From contig NZ_LXYO01000036.1 of NCBI RefSeq assembly GCF_001650915.1, positions 62,001 through 126,000 on the forward strand: a stretch of 64,000 nucleotides of DNA. Direction: 5' to 3'. Below the pieces are notes generated by a model. The model ran no database searches. It saw only the letters and a program-made list of their open reading frames with translations, and was not told the DNA's origin. Each line of letters starts with the position of its first letter. Position 1 is the first letter of the stretch. Below are positions 43,115 through 52,184 of this stretch, piece by piece. This DNA comes from Marinobacter sp. EhC06. GTDB taxonomy: Bacteria > Pseudomonadota > Gammaproteobacteria > Pseudomonadales > Oleiphilaceae. The position numbers were made by a program, and so were the translations under genes.

Positions 43115-43996
43115 ATGACAGCACTCAATGACGGCTGGTTTACCGAGGTATTCCAGGACCAGGGGACGGCGTTCTCCCTGCAGCTGAAAAAGAAGCTCCA
43201 CGAGGAGCAGACACCGTTCCAGAAACTGGAAATCTATGAGACCGAGACCTTCGGTAACCTGATGGTCCTGGATGGCTGTGTGATGCTGACCACCCGCGAT
43301 AACTTCCTGTACCACGAGATGATGACCCATCCGGCCCTGTTTACTCACAGGGACCCCAAAAAGGTGGTGATTGTTGGCGGCGGTGACTGCGGCACCCTTA
43401 AAGAGGTGCTCAAACACCCGGGCGTTGAGGAAGCCTGGCAGGTGGAAATCGATGAGCGTGTCACCCGTATGTCGGAAAAGTACTTCCCGGAGCTTTGCGA
43501 AGCGAATAGTGACCCGCGCGCCAACTTCTTCTTTGGGGATGGCATTCAGTGGATGCGGGACATTGAACCGAACAGTGTCGACCTCATTATTATCGATAGC
43601 ACCGATCCTGTTGGTCCGGCCGAAGGCCTGTTTGCCCTGGATTTCTACCGGGATGCCATGCTGGCCCTACGTGAGGGCGGCATTATTGTCCAGCAGAGTG
43701 AATCGCCGCTGCTGCACACCGACAGTATCATCAAGGGTATTCACGAGGACATGCGCAAGGCGGGGTTCGAGCACGTGCAGACCCTGCCGTTCCCGCAGCC
43801 GGTCTATCCGACGGGCTGGTGGAGCTGCACCATGGCCAGCAAGGAAAACCCGATCAAATACTTCCGCGAGGAAGACGCCAACAACCGGCCGTTCGTGACC
43901 CGGTACTACAATTCCGGAGTTCATCACGGTGCCCTGGCGATGCCCCAGTTCATGGTGGATGCCCTGGAAGACGAGGTCCGTCCGGAAGAAGGTTAA
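43115..43996 (+). CDS. speE: Spermidine synthase
   Basis: Transfers aminopropyl from decarboxylated S-adenosylmethionine to putrescine. 293 residues: GWFTEVFQDQGTAFSLQLKK, YETETFGNLMVLDGCVMLTTRDNFLYHEMMTHP, nucleotide loop VVIVGGGDCGTLKEVLKH, and the catalytic Asp region IIIDSTDPVGPAEGLF. The ATG at 43115 follows GGGAGG; a longer frame from 43091 lacks a site. It ends before a strong terminator shared with amtB on the other strand. Confidence 0.95.
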   Translation: MTALNDGWFTEVFQDQGTAFSLQLKKKLHEEQTPFQKLEIYETETFGNLMVLDGCVMLTTRDNFLYHEMMTHPALFTHRDPKKVVIVGGGDCGTLKEVLKHPGVEEAWQVEIDERVTRMSEKYFPELCEANSDPRANFFFGDGIQWMRDIEPNSVDLIIIDSTDPVGPAEGLFALDFYRDAMLALREGGIIVQQSESPLLHTDSIIKGIHEDMRKAGFEHVQTLPFPQPVYPTGWWSCTMASKENPIKYFREEDANNRPFVTRYYNSGVHHGALAMPQFMVDALEDEVRPEEG

Positions 43997-44013
43997 GGTG
44001 ACAATAGGCAGAC

Positions 44014-44045
44014 AAAAAAAGGGGCGCCAGATGGCGCCCCTTTTT
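44014..44045. terminator. Bidirectional terminator between speE and amtB
   Basis: GGGGCGCC and GGCGCCCC arms (44021-44028, 44033-44040), loop AGAT, flanked by seven A on the left and five T on the right. It serves both convergent genes. Confidence 0.9.
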
Positions 44046-44063
44046 CGTTCCTCGTGTCAGCGA

Positions 44064-45347
44064 TTACTGCTTGCCGCTGACAAACTCCGGATAGGCTTCC
44101 ATGCCGCACTCGGACAGATCCACACCTTCGTACTCGTCTTCTTCGGAAACCCTGATGCCCATTACGGCTTTCAGGATACCCCAGACGATGAGGCTCGTTA
44201 CGAACACCCAGATGAAGATGGTGAGCATGCCGACCAGCTGACCCATGAAGGTGGCGTCTGCGTCGGACAGGAGAACCGCGAAGATACCCCAGATACCCAC
44301 CACGCCGTGTACAGAGATGGCACCGACCGGATCGTCAATGCGCAGCTTGTCCATGGTTACGATGGAGAAGACCACCAGGGTGCCGCCGATGGCGCCAATG
44401 ATGACGGCCAGCAGGGGAGAAGGGTCCGCCGGCTCGGCAGTGATGGCAACCAGGCCAGCCAGGGCACCGTTCAGGGCCATGGTCAGGTCAGCCTTGCCGA
44501 ACATCAGGCGCGCCACGATCAGGGCAGCGATCAGGCCGCCGGCTGCAGCTGCGTTGGTGTTCAGGAACACGTTGGCCACTTCGTTCGCGACACCGATGCC
44601 ACCCAGTTTCAGGGTTGAGCCACCGTTGAAGCCGAACCAGCCCATCCACAGAATGAAGGTACCAAGCGTTGCCAGGGGCAGGTTGGCGCCCGGGAAGGCG
44701 CGGATCTCGCCTTTGGCGCCGTACTTGCCTTTACGGGCACCGAGGAGGATCACGCCAGCGAGGGCAGCTGCTGCACCGGCCATGTGAACGATACCGGAAC
44801 CGGCGTAGTCACTGTAGCTCAGCTCATACATGCCGAATACCGCGTCGCCGTTCCAGGTCCAGGAACCCTGCATCGGGTAGATGAAACCACACATAACAAC
44901 GGCGAAAGCCAGGAAAGCCCAGAGCTTCATGCGCTCGGCCACGGCACCGGAAACGATGGACATGGCGGTTGCAACGAAGACAACCTGGAAGAAAAAGTCA
45001 GAAGCGCCGCTGTATTCGCCCATGTCGCCGAAGCCGGCTTCAGTGGAGGCTGCAATAACGCCGGCAACCGCTGCGTCGTCCATTTCGGCAACGGTAGTGA
45101 TGCCGCTCAGGAAGATGCCACCGTCGTACATGATGTCGTAGCCGACAATCAGGTACATGGTGCAGGCGACCGCAAACAGGGCCACGTTCTTGGTCAGGAT
45201 TTCGGTGGTGTTCTTGGCACGCACCAGGCCGGCTTCCAGCATGGCAAAGCCGGCGGCCATCCACATGACCAGGGCACCGCAAATCAGGAAGTAAAAGGTA
45301 TCCAGCGCATACTGGAGTTCAAAAATGTGATTAAGATTGCTTTCCAT
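44064..45347 (-). CDS. amtB: Ammonium transporter
   Basis: 427 residues, no signal peptide, about 11 membrane helices. Family features include MAAGFAMLEAGLVRAKNT near the N-terminus, AGSGIVHMAGAAAAL with the pore His, WMGWFGFNGGS, and ISVHGVVGIWGIFAVLL with the second pore His. It moves ammonium across the inner membrane. Cotranscribed with glnK (73-base gap), whose product plugs it when nitrogen is plentiful. GGAGGG precedes the ATG. Confidence 0.95.
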   Translation of the reverse strand: MESNLNHIFELQYALDTFYFLICGALVMWMAAGFAMLEAGLVRAKNTTEILTKNVALFAVACTMYLIVGYDIMYDGGIFLSGITTVAEMDDAAVAGVIAASTEAGFGDMGEYSGASDFFFQVVFVATAMSIVSGAVAERMKLWAFLAFAVVMCGFIYPMQGSWTWNGDAVFGMYELSYSDYAGSGIVHMAGAAAALAGVILLGARKGKYGAKGEIRAFPGANLPLATLGTFILWMGWFGFNGGSTLKLGGIGVANEVANVFLNTNAAAAGGLIAALIVARLMFGKADLTMALNGALAGLVAITAEPADPSPLLAVIIGAIGGTLVVFSIVTMDKLRIDDPVGAISVHGVVGIWGIFAVLLSDADATFMGQLVGMLTIFIWVFVTSLIVWGILKAVMGIRVSEEDEYEGVDLSECGMEAYPEFVSGKQ

Positions 45348-45420
45348 ATGAAGCCCTCCGCACGAGGCTTTTCAGGTTATAAATTTTTTTGCGTTGGCTG
45401 TTCGAAAAATCAGAGCTGGT

Positions 45421-45759
45421 TCAGACCGCTTCTTCGCCGGTTTCGCCCGTCCGGATCCGGATGGCTTGAGCCAGTTCAGTCACGAAGATCTTGCCGTCAC
45501 CGATCTTTCCGGTGTTGGCCGCCTTGGTGATGGATTCAATAACCTGGTCCAGCAGATTGTCGCCAATGGCAACTTCCACCTTCACCTTGGGCAGGAAATC
45601 CACCACATATTCAGCGCCACGATAGAGTTCTGTGTGGCCTTTTTGCCGACCGAAGCCTTTGACTTCAGTGACGGTTACGCCTTGTACGCCAATCTCGGAT
45701 AGTGCCTCACGGACATCATCCAATTTGAAAGGCTTGATGATCGCTGTCACAAGTTTCAT
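45421..45759 (-). CDS. glnK: PII nitrogen-regulatory protein
   Basis: 112 residues with the PII start MKLVTAIIKPFKLDDVREAL, the T-loop GRQKGHTELYRGAEYVVDF with Tyr51 for uridylylation, and KIFVTELAQAIRIRTGETG. It binds ATP/ADP and 2-oxoglutarate and regulates AmtB and the NtrB/NtrC and glutamine synthetase circuits. Linkage to amtB marks it as GlnK rather than GlnB. AAGGAG precedes the ATG; a sigma-54 promoter lies 112 bases upstream. Confidence 0.96.
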   Translation of the reverse strand: MKLVTAIIKPFKLDDVREALSEIGVQGVTVTEVKGFGRQKGHTELYRGAEYVVDFLPKVKVEVAIGDNLLDQVIESITKAANTGKIGDGKIFVTELAQAIRIRTGETGEEAV

Positions 45760-45870
45760 TGCTTTCTCCTTGGTAAAGCCGTCTCAACAGTGAGGGCCCG
45801 TCGGCCGGTTGTTGAGCTCGGGATGCTGCCACCTCGCACACCAATTGTGCGGATTGCGTACGAGAGCTTT

Positions 45871-45886
45871 AGCATCGTGTATGCCA
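45871..45886 (-). promoter_or_regulatory. Sigma-54 promoter of glnK-amtB
   Basis: On the minus strand TGGCATACACGATGCT: GG at -24 and GC at -12 are ten bases apart, matching 13 of the 16 consensus positions including the four unspecified ones. Predicted start near 45860, about 100 bases upstream of the glnK ATG. Confidence 0.7.
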
Positions 45887-45937
45887 ACGCAAAAAAATAG
45901 TTTAAAAACAGTAAGCTACGATATCCGCGTACCAGAA

Positions 45938-45967
45938 TGGCGCAAACTTGTGCACCAAAATAGAGCG
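45938..45967 (-). promoter_or_regulatory. Two overlapping NtrC-like binding sites
   Basis: TGGCGCAAACTTGTGCA (45938-45954) and TGCACCAAAATAGAGCG (45951-45967) resemble TGCACCA-N3-TGGTGCA; each has one strong half-site. They lie about 55-95 bases upstream of the sigma-54 promoter, the usual enhancer distance. Confidence 0.5.
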
Positions 45968-46140
45968 GGCAGCCGGCCAGTGAGCCAATTTGGAGCGGGC
46001 TCCCTGGCCCTTCGCCACTTATTATAGGGTCGACCACCTACAGTATGGCAGGGGCTGCGGTGTGATACACTCCCGCTAACCGGCAACCGGCCCTGTCTTT
46101 TAGTCGAAGCCGGATATTTCAGTAATTTGTGAGGTGATGT

Positions 46141-46395
46141 GTGAAAGGTCCACAGGATATTTTTGCTCAGCTGCAGGGCCAATTCGGCCAGTTCGTTCCC
46201 GATATGGCCCGCGCTGCACGGGAAGATTTTGAAACCCAGGCTCGGGCTACTGTGATGGCCGTCCTGTCCCGTCTGGAGCTGGTAACACGGGAAGAGTTCG
46301 ACGCCCAGCAGGCGGTCTTGCTGAAGACTCGTGAAAAGGTAGACGCGCTCGAGAAGCGGGTGGCCGAACTGGAAAATTCCCTGCAGAAACAGTAA
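46141..46395 (+). CDS. ubiK: UbiK (YqiC/BMFP) ubiquinone-biosynthesis accessory factor
   Basis: 84 residues, almost entirely helical: MKGPQDIFAQLQGQFGQFVPD, then LSRLELVTREEFDAQQAVLLKTREKVDALEKRVAELE, a trimeric coiled coil. UbiK binds UbiJ and promotes soluble ubiquinone assembly in aerobic conditions. The start codon at 46141 is GTG, after GAGGTGAT. It lies 63 bases before comM. Confidence 0.87.
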   Translation: MKGPQDIFAQLQGQFGQFVPDMARAAREDFETQARATVMAVLSRLELVTREEFDAQQAVLLKTREKVDALEKRVAELENSLQKQ

Positions 46396-46458
46396 ATCCC
46401 GGACGTGCCCGGCAGGATGCCGGGCAAGCATTTCCTGTCATTACCATGGAAGGTTGTC

Positions 46459-47991
46459 ATGCTCGCTATCGTTCACTCCCGCGCCACCATTGGCGTGTCG
46501 GCCCCTGCCGTTACCGTTGAAGTTCATCTCTCAGGCGGCCTGCCCGCGCTCTCGATCGTAGGGCTGCCGGAAACCGGTGTCAGAGAAAGCAAGGAGCGTG
46601 TTCGAAGCGCCCTTCTCAACGCGGGCTTCGAATTTCCCGCTCGCAGAATCACCATCAATCTCGCGCCTGCTGATCTGCCCAAAGAGGGCGGCCGTTTCGA
46701 TTTGCCCATTGCCCTGGGCATTCTGGCGGCCTCGGGCCAGATCCCGGTGGACAGTCTTTCCGATTGCGAATTTCTTGGCGAATTGTCCCTTGATGGTGCA
46801 TTGCGTCCATTAAAGGGTGTACTGCCGGCTGTGCTGGCCGCCCGTGAGGATCAGCGGAGTTTGCTGGTTCCTCACAGGAATGCCGAGGAAGCGGCCCTGG
46901 CTAGCCAGGGTGACGTTCTGGCCGCCGGTCACCTTCTGGCGGTGTGTGAGCACCTGAGTGGCCGCGCCCGCCTGGTGCCAGTGCCCAGGTCCTCGCTGGA
47001 ACAGCCGCCGGGCAACAAGAGGGAGGTGCCAGATTTGTCGGATGTTCGCGGCCAGCGGGTTCCCCGCAGGGCACTGGAGGTGGCTGCGGCAGGTAGTCAC
47101 AATCTTCTGTTCTTCGGTCCACCGGGAACCGGCAAGAGTATGCTCGCCAGTCGGCTGCCCGGCATTCTTCCGGGGCTGGATGATGCTGCCGCCATGGAAG
47201 TTGCCAGCGTGCATTCTGTTGCCGGGCTTCCTGTTCGTTCCGGGGGCTGGCGGGAACCGCCCTTCCGATCGCCTCATCATACCGCATCGGCTGTTGCCCT
47301 GGTGGGCGGCGGCAGCAGCCCGAGGCCCGGGGAAATCTCCCTGGCCCATCGGGGCGTACTCTTTCTGGACGAATTGCCAGAGTTCGAACGTCGGGTTCTG
47401 GAGGTGTTGCGGGAGCCGATGGAAACCGGGGAGATCTCGATCAGCCGCGCGGCGCGGCAGGTGAATTTTCCGGCTCGATTTCAGGTGGTGGGCGCGATGA
47501 ACCCTTGCCCCTGTGGTTATAGTGGTCATCCCACCATCGAGTGTCAGTGCACGCCGCAACAGGTTGCGCGTTACCGATCGAAAATTTCCGGCCCGCTTCT
47601 GGACAGGTTTGATCTGCACGTTGAAGTGCCCGTACAGGGTGGCGATATCTTGATGCGGCAGGGCGGGGATGGCGAAACCAGCGCCACCGTCCGGGAACGT
47701 GTCCTGATCGCCAGAGCCCGGCAATCAGAGCGGGGTTGCCTGAATGCCGGCTTATCCGGGCGTGAACTGCAGGCTGCGTGCCGGCTGGATCGCCAGGGTG
47801 AGCAGTTGCTCACCGGTGCCATGGAAAAGCTGGGACTTTCGGCCCGTGCACTGCACCGCATATTGCGAGTCGCCCGAACACTTGCCGATCTGGAAGGCTG
47901 CGAAGCGCTGCGCCAGAGCCATCTGGTTGAAGCACTGGGCTATCGGCAGCTGGATCGACAACAGGGTCGTAACTCGGTGGTCTCCGCCTGA
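46459..47991 (+). CDS. comM: YifB/ComM-type Mg-chelatase-like AAA+ ATPase
   Basis: 510 residues. N-terminal Lon-like substrate domain (AIVHSRATIGVSAPAVTVEVHLSGGLPALSIVGLPE), AAA+ core with Walker A GPPGTGKSMLASRLPG, Walker B GVLFLDELPEF, sensor region VGAMNPCPCGYSGH and a C-terminal helical domain. ComM helps branch migration in natural transformation in Haemophilus and Vibrio; in many bacteria it is simply a housekeeping ATPase. The ATG at 46459 follows GGAAGG; the longest frame begins at 46405. Confidence 0.93.
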   Translation: MLAIVHSRATIGVSAPAVTVEVHLSGGLPALSIVGLPETGVRESKERVRSALLNAGFEFPARRITINLAPADLPKEGGRFDLPIALGILAASGQIPVDSLSDCEFLGELSLDGALRPLKGVLPAVLAAREDQRSLLVPHRNAEEAALASQGDVLAAGHLLAVCEHLSGRARLVPVPRSSLEQPPGNKREVPDLSDVRGQRVPRRALEVAAAGSHNLLFFGPPGTGKSMLASRLPGILPGLDDAAAMEVASVHSVAGLPVRSGGWREPPFRSPHHTASAVALVGGGSSPRPGEISLAHRGVLFLDELPEFERRVLEVLREPMETGEISISRAARQVNFPARFQVVGAMNPCPCGYSGHPTIECQCTPQQVARYRSKISGPLLDRFDLHVEVPVQGGDILMRQGGDGETSATVRERVLIARARQSERGCLNAGLSGRELQAACRLDRQGEQLLTGAMEKLGLSARALHRILRVARTLADLEGCEALRQSHLVEALGYRQLDRQQGRNSVVSA

Positions 47992-48062
47992 GCGAGGACA
48001 CTCTGGTAAACTGTTGGCAAATCCCGTTAAACAGACCCGCTGCCTGCGGTTAAGGATTGCAG

Positions 48063-48797
48063 ATGACAGACCATAAAGAACCGCAAAACTCCCAGGATGC
48101 CGCCGCCGAATCGCCGGTAACCACCCGCCGTGGCGTGCGCAGCTTCGTTCTACGCCAGGGCCGGATGACAGAGGGCCAGAAGAAGGCGTTTGAGCGCAGC
48201 TGGCCGAAGTATGGCCTGACCCGTGAGGACGGAATGATTGATCCGCGCGAAGTCTTTGGTCGGGACAACATGCTTAACCTGGAAATCGGTTTTGGTATGG
48301 GCCGGTCCCTGGCTGAAATGGCCGAAGCGGCCCCAGAGCAGGATTTTATTGGTGTCGAGGTCCATCAGCCCGGTGTTGGTGCATTGCTCAAGGAGATAGA
48401 GGATCGGGGCCTGGAGAACGTCCGCATCTACAGCATAGACGCCAACGATGTCATTGATCTTTGCCTCCCGGACGCCTGTCTGGATCGGGTGATTGTGTTT
48501 TTCCCGGACCCCTGGCACAAGAAAAAGCATCACAAGCGCCGCCTGATTCAGCACGAGTTTGTCCAGCGGGTTCGTCACAAGCTGAGGGTGGGTGGCATCC
48601 TGCACCTGGCGACCGACTGGGAGAATTACGCCGAGCATATGCTCGAGGTAATGAACGAGTCCGAAGGCTTTGCCAATACTCAGGAGTCCGGTGGCTATTC
48701 ACCGCGCCCTGAAGACCGTCCGATTACCAAGTTTGAAAAGCGGGGCGAAACCCTTGGTCACGGCGTCTGGGACCTGTTGTTCTACCGGACCAATTGA
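48063..48797 (+). CDS. trmB: tRNA (guanine-N7-)-methyltransferase
   Basis: Forms m7G46 in tRNA. 244 residues with SAM-binding LEIGFGMGRSLAEMA, FIGVEVHQPGVGALL, and VFFPDPWHKKKHHKRRL, the family signature for the catalytic Asp and tRNA contact. N-terminus: VRSFVLRQGRMTEGQKKAFE. The ATG at 48063 follows AAGGA; the upstream TTG at 48057 is discarded. Confidence 0.95.
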   Translation: MTDHKEPQNSQDAAAESPVTTRRGVRSFVLRQGRMTEGQKKAFERSWPKYGLTREDGMIDPREVFGRDNMLNLEIGFGMGRSLAEMAEAAPEQDFIGVEVHQPGVGALLKEIEDRGLENVRIYSIDANDVIDLCLPDACLDRVIVFFPDPWHKKKHHKRRLIQHEFVQRVRHKLRVGGILHLATDWENYAEHMLEVMNESEGFANTQESGGYSPRPEDRPITKFEKRGETLGHGVWDLLFYRTN

Positions 48798-48815
48798 TGT
48801 CCGGCAAAAGGAGCT

Positions 48816-49349
48816 TCAGTGGTGCGCCAGCGGATGGCGCCGGGACGCCCGGATAATTACCAGTCCTGCAATTCCGAGCGTGAGCGCCGTGAACTTGATC
48901 AACGCGCACAGGGTTGCGGACAGACTCACCTCATCGGTGGGTGGGTTGAAATTGTTCAGCAACAGAATGTTCTCCGCACCATCGCTCAGGCCGGCGGTTG
49001 CAAACAGGGCTCTCACCCAGCGGGCTCCCACCCGCTCGCGAATGCCGGGGCGATCGCGGGTGAAGTGTCGTGTCAGGTGGATCAGGGCAAGCATGTATGC
49101 GGGGATGAACAGGAAGTCCAGCCACAGTGAAATCTTCGCCCAGGCAACACCTTCTCTTCCCCAGCTGCGAAAAATGGCATGGGCCTGGTCTGCGGTACCG
49201 GCCAACTGGTAGCTGACGATACCCTGGGGCGCGGAGGCGGTCTGCAGTGGCTGGTTGATCATAAGCAAGGCGAACAGCAGCACGGCAGCCACCACCAGGC
49301 TGGCTTTCAGGCTTTTCGGAAAGGCCGCCACTCCGTGTGCAGGGTCCAT
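48816..49349 (-). CDS. Hypothetical inner-membrane protein
   Basis: 177 residues with about four hydrophobic helices (about 13-33, 72-92, 110-128 and 140-160). The loop SWGREGVAWAKISLWLDFLFIPAY and the helix ALFATAGLSDGAENILLL are recognisable landmarks, but I do not know the family. The stop region and start overlap: its ATG lies at the hemW stop (1-base overlap), so it is translated after hemW. Confidence 0.75.
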   Translation of the reverse strand: MDPAHGVAAFPKSLKASLVVAAVLLFALLMINQPLQTASAPQGIVSYQLAGTADQAHAIFRSWGREGVAWAKISLWLDFLFIPAYMLALIHLTRHFTRDRPGIRERVGARWVRALFATAGLSDGAENILLLNNFNPPTDEVSLSATLCALIKFTALTLGIAGLVIIRASRRHPLAHH

Positions 49350-50515
49350 TACAGAAAACGCTCCAACAGGCTGTTCAGGTATCTCTGGCCCAAGTCAGTG
49401 GCCTGGAGCCGATCGATCACCATCAGCTTTTCATTTCGCAGTTGTTCAAGTTTTACCCCAACTGTTGTCAGGGGTAAACCCGTTCGTTCAGAAAAAAGGC
49501 TTTCATCCACTCCTTCTTTGAGCCTCAGGGCGTTCATCAGGAACTCCAGGGGTAAATCTTCCGCGGCTATGGCGTCTGTGCCAGCGGTACGGCTCCCGAT
49601 CCTTTGCAGGTAGGCTTCGGGTTGGCGGGTTTTCCAGTAGCGCCTGATGCTGCCGTCGGCCAGACTGATCTTGCCGTGGGCGCCGGCCCCGAGGGCCAGA
49701 TAGTCCCCGAAAGTCCAGTAGTTCAGATTATGGCGAGAGGCCTTTCCGCGGAGGCTCCAGGCCGAAACTTCGTAATCCTGGTATCCCTGTTTGTGCAGCA
49801 AGTCTGAGCCGCGTCGATAGATGTCCCAGAGATGATCGTCGTCCGGCAGGTCTGGAGGCCGACTGTAAAATTCAGTATTGGGCTCGAGGGTCAACTGATA
49901 CCAGGACAGGTGAGGCGGCTCGTAGTCCAGGGCGGTCTGGATGTCCTCAAGGGCCTGCTCTGGAGTCTGGCCCGGTAGGCCGTGCATCAGGTCGACGTTG
50001 AAATTGTCGAAGCCGGCTCGGCGAGCGGTGCGTATCGCGCGGTGAGCGGCATCGGCGTCATGAATTCGGCCCAGGGCTTTCAGGTGATCGGCGTTAAAGC
50101 TCTGCACGCCGATGGACAGGCGGTTGATGCCCGCCTTCCGGAAGGCTTCGAAGCGGCCGGTTTCAAGCGTTCCCGGGTTGGCTTCCAGAGTGATCTCGGC
50201 ATCTGCCTCAAAGTTGAGTCTTGCCTGTAATTCCCGGAACAGCCGATCATAGAATTCTCCGCTCATCAGGGAGGGAGTGCCGCCGCCAATGAACAAGGTT
50301 TCTATCGGCCGGCCGGTGGCAAAGGCCAGATCCTGGTCGAGGTCTTCGAGCAGGGCCTCCAGGTAGGCGGACTCGGGGATAACCCCGGTGAAGGCGTGGG
50401 AGTTGAAATCACAGTAGGGGCACTTCCGCACGCACCATGGCACGTGAATATAGAGACTCAGTGGCGGCCGAACCGCCGCTGGCTGTGGATCTTTCGCGGT
50501 CTCAGCGTCGTTCAA
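49349..50515 (-). CDS. hemW: Radical SAM heme chaperone HemW
   Basis: 388 residues. YIHVPWCVRKCPYCDFNSH holds the radical-SAM cluster ligands (Cys-x3-Cys-x2-Cys), FIGGGTPSLM and VNVDLMHGLPGQTPE follow, and a winged-helix C-terminal region. HemW inserts heme into apo-proteins and lacks coproporphyrinogen oxidase activity despite old annotations. It follows rdgB by 5 bases. Confidence 0.94.
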   Translation of the reverse strand: MNDAETAKDPQPAAVRPPLSLYIHVPWCVRKCPYCDFNSHAFTGVIPESAYLEALLEDLDQDLAFATGRPIETLFIGGGTPSLMSGEFYDRLFRELQARLNFEADAEITLEANPGTLETGRFEAFRKAGINRLSIGVQSFNADHLKALGRIHDADAAHRAIRTARRAGFDNFNVDLMHGLPGQTPEQALEDIQTALDYEPPHLSWYQLTLEPNTEFYSRPPDLPDDDHLWDIYRRGSDLLHKQGYQDYEVSAWSLRGKASRHNLNYWTFGDYLALGAGAHGKISLADGSIRRYWKTRQPEAYLQRIGSRTAGTDAIAAEDLPLEFLMNALRLKEGVDESLFSERTGLPLTTVGVKLEQLRNEKLMVIDRLQATDLGQRYLNSLLERFL

Positions 50516-50520
50516 CGGGG

Positions 50521-51120
50521 TCAGGCCTCGGCCTTCAGCTGTTCCATCAGAATTTTCAGGGCTCGTCCGCGGTGGCTGATGCTGCTTTTCTCGGAGCGGG
50601 ACAGTTTGGCCGCGCTGCAGCCATGCTCAGGAACAAGGAATACCGGGTCATAACCAAAACCGCCATCGCCCTGGGGTGATCTGAGGATCGAGCCCGGCCA
50701 GCGGCCATGGCAGATAATGGGGGTTGGGTCGTCTGGGTGACGGAGGTATACCAGCACGCAGTGAAACTGGGCGCCCCGGTGCCCATCTGGAACGCCGGCC
50801 ATGGCGTCCAGCAGGGCGTTCACGTTGTCCTGGTCGGTCGCCGCCTCGCCGGCAAAGCGGGCGGAACGGACGCCGGGGCGGCCTTCGAGTGCATACACCG
50901 CCAGACCGCTGTCGTCTGCCAGGGCCGGGAGCCCGGTTTCCCAGGCGGCATGGCGGGCCTTGAGGATCGCATTTTCGACAAAGGTCACCGCCGGCTCCTC
51001 GGCTTCACCGACGCCCAGGTCACCCTGGGCAACCGGCGTCATGCCCAGAGGTGACAGCAGCTCGGTCAGCTCGGCGATTTTCCCTTTATTATTGCTGGCG
51101 ATGACAAGTCGGTTGGTCAT
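50521..51120 (-). CDS. rdgB: XTP/dITP pyrophosphatase
   Basis: Hydrolyses non-canonical purine triphosphates to keep them out of DNA. 199 residues: RLVIASNNKGKIAELTELL, VENAILKARHAAWETGLPALADDSGLAV (metal-binding Asp pair) and GGFGYDPVFLVPEHGCSAAKLS. Six bases downstream of the DUF4426 gene, upstream of hemW, and evidently in the same operon. Confidence 0.96.
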   Translation of the reverse strand: MTNRLVIASNNKGKIAELTELLSPLGMTPVAQGDLGVGEAEEPAVTFVENAILKARHAAWETGLPALADDSGLAVYALEGRPGVRSARFAGEAATDQDNVNALLDAMAGVPDGHRGAQFHCVLVYLRHPDDPTPIICHGRWPGSILRSPQGDGGFGYDPVFLVPEHGCSAAKLSRSEKSSISHRGRALKILMEQLKAEA

Positions 51121-51126
51121 ATAGGC

Positions 51127-51582
51127 TTAATCGCTGAACAGTGTGTGAGCAAACCGCACCGCCAGGTCTTGCCGGTGTCCGGTAGGGCGGGCGGTGATAT
51201 TGAAGGTCATCAGCTCGCCGGAAGAATATTGATACTCGGCAATAAAATACACGGAGTCACCTTCCTGAATACGGCGAAACGCCAGAAAGCGTACCTGTTG
51301 GACATCGTTGGAAACCTTGCCCTCTACCTGGCCGCTGACCGGGGACATGGAGCCGTCTTCGTTTTCCTTCATGATGGAAATATTGACGATACCGATGCCC
51401 TTGCTGCGTTGAAGATTGTTCGCCTTGGCGACTTCCGGGGCCAGGAAGGTACTGGGCAGCACGCTCCAGAGCACTTTGTACTCGCCGAAATCTTTGGAGC
51501 CAGCCTGTGCTTGAAGGCTACACAGGCCGATGAGAGCAATTACCAGCAGGTTGCGGAATGCGGAAAAGGTTTTTGCGATCAT
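51127..51582 (-). CDS. DUF4426 secreted protein
   Basis: 151 residues with a signal peptide (about 1-27, LIALIGLCSLQAQAG). The mature domain has KDFGEYKVLWSVLPSTFLAPEVAKA and the FAEYQYSSGELMTFNITARP-like strands (here FIAEYQYSSGELMTFNI) of DUF4426. Function unknown; consistently placed between metW and rdgB in pseudomonads. Two bases separate it from metW. Confidence 0.88.
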   Translation of the reverse strand: MIAKTFSAFRNLLVIALIGLCSLQAQAGSKDFGEYKVLWSVLPSTFLAPEVAKANNLQRSKGIGIVNISIMKENEDGSMSPVSGQVEGKVSNDVQQVRFLAFRRIQEGDSVYFIAEYQYSSGELMTFNITARPTGHRQDLAVRFAHTLFSD

Positions 51583-51584
51583 TG

Positions 51585-52184
51585 CTAGGTCTCCCGTGTG
51601 ATTCGGTAAATGGCAATTTCACCCAACAAATTCGGCCACAGGCGCGCCAACCAGCTGTTCTGATGCTGGCCGTCTACCACCCGACGGCTTTTGATCCTGA
51701 TGCCTTTCTGCCGGCACAGAGCCTCAAAATCCTTGAAGGTGCACAGCCTTATGTTAGGTGTGTTATACCATTTATACGGCAGCGCCTCGGATTCGGGCAT
51801 ACGCCCGCTCAAAGTCAGTCCCCAGCGCAGTCGCCAGTGGGCAAAGTTCGGGAAAGTTACGATGCCTTCGCTGCCAACCCGGAGCATTTCGTCCAGCACC
51901 TTGTCGGGGCGCCGGACCGCTTGAAGCGCCTGGGTCATCAGAACGATATCGAAGCTGCCGTCATCAAAGTTACCCAACCCCTGGGTATCCAGGTTCTGCT
52001 CGATAACCGCCACCCCGCGGCCCATGCAGGTGGTGATATGGTCCGGGTTGATTTCCAGACCGAAGCCGCTGGCGCCCCGCTCCCTCTGGAGGAAGTCGAG
52101 CAGGGTGCCGTCGCCGCAGCCCAGGTCCAGGACATGATGACCGGGCTGAACCCACTGCTGGATGATTTCGAGATCCGGTCTCAT
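51585..52184 (-). CDS. metW: MetW methyltransferase-like protein
   Basis: 199 residues. MRPDLEIIQQWVQPGHHVLDLGCGDGTLL is the SAM-binding start; QALQAVRRPDKVLDEMLRVG and VTFPNFAHWRLRWGLTLSGRMPESEALPY are MetW signatures. MetW partners MetX in methionine synthesis of many proteobacteria. The frame is open to 52397, but the real start is the ATG at 52184, overlapping the metX stop (ATGA). Confidence 0.94.
   Translation of the reverse strand: MRPDLEIIQQWVQPGHHVLDLGCGDGTLLDFLQRERGASGFGLEINPDHITTCMGRGVAVIEQNLDTQGLGNFDDGSFDIVLMTQALQAVRRPDKVLDEMLRVGSEGIVTFPNFAHWRLRWGLTLSGRMPESEALPYKWYNTPNIRLCTFKDFEALCRQKGIRIKSRRVVDGQHQNSWLARLWPNLLGEIAIYRITRET

Larger units (their letters stand above)
45760..46140. 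other. Gene-free regulatory gap between glnK and ubiK
   Basis: About 380 bases between divergent genes. It holds the sigma-54 promoter and NtrC-like sites of glnK (listed separately) in its central part. The remainder, nearer ubiK, carries ACCGGCAACCGG repeats and AT-rich runs but no ORF or RNA that I can support. Confidence 0.7.
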
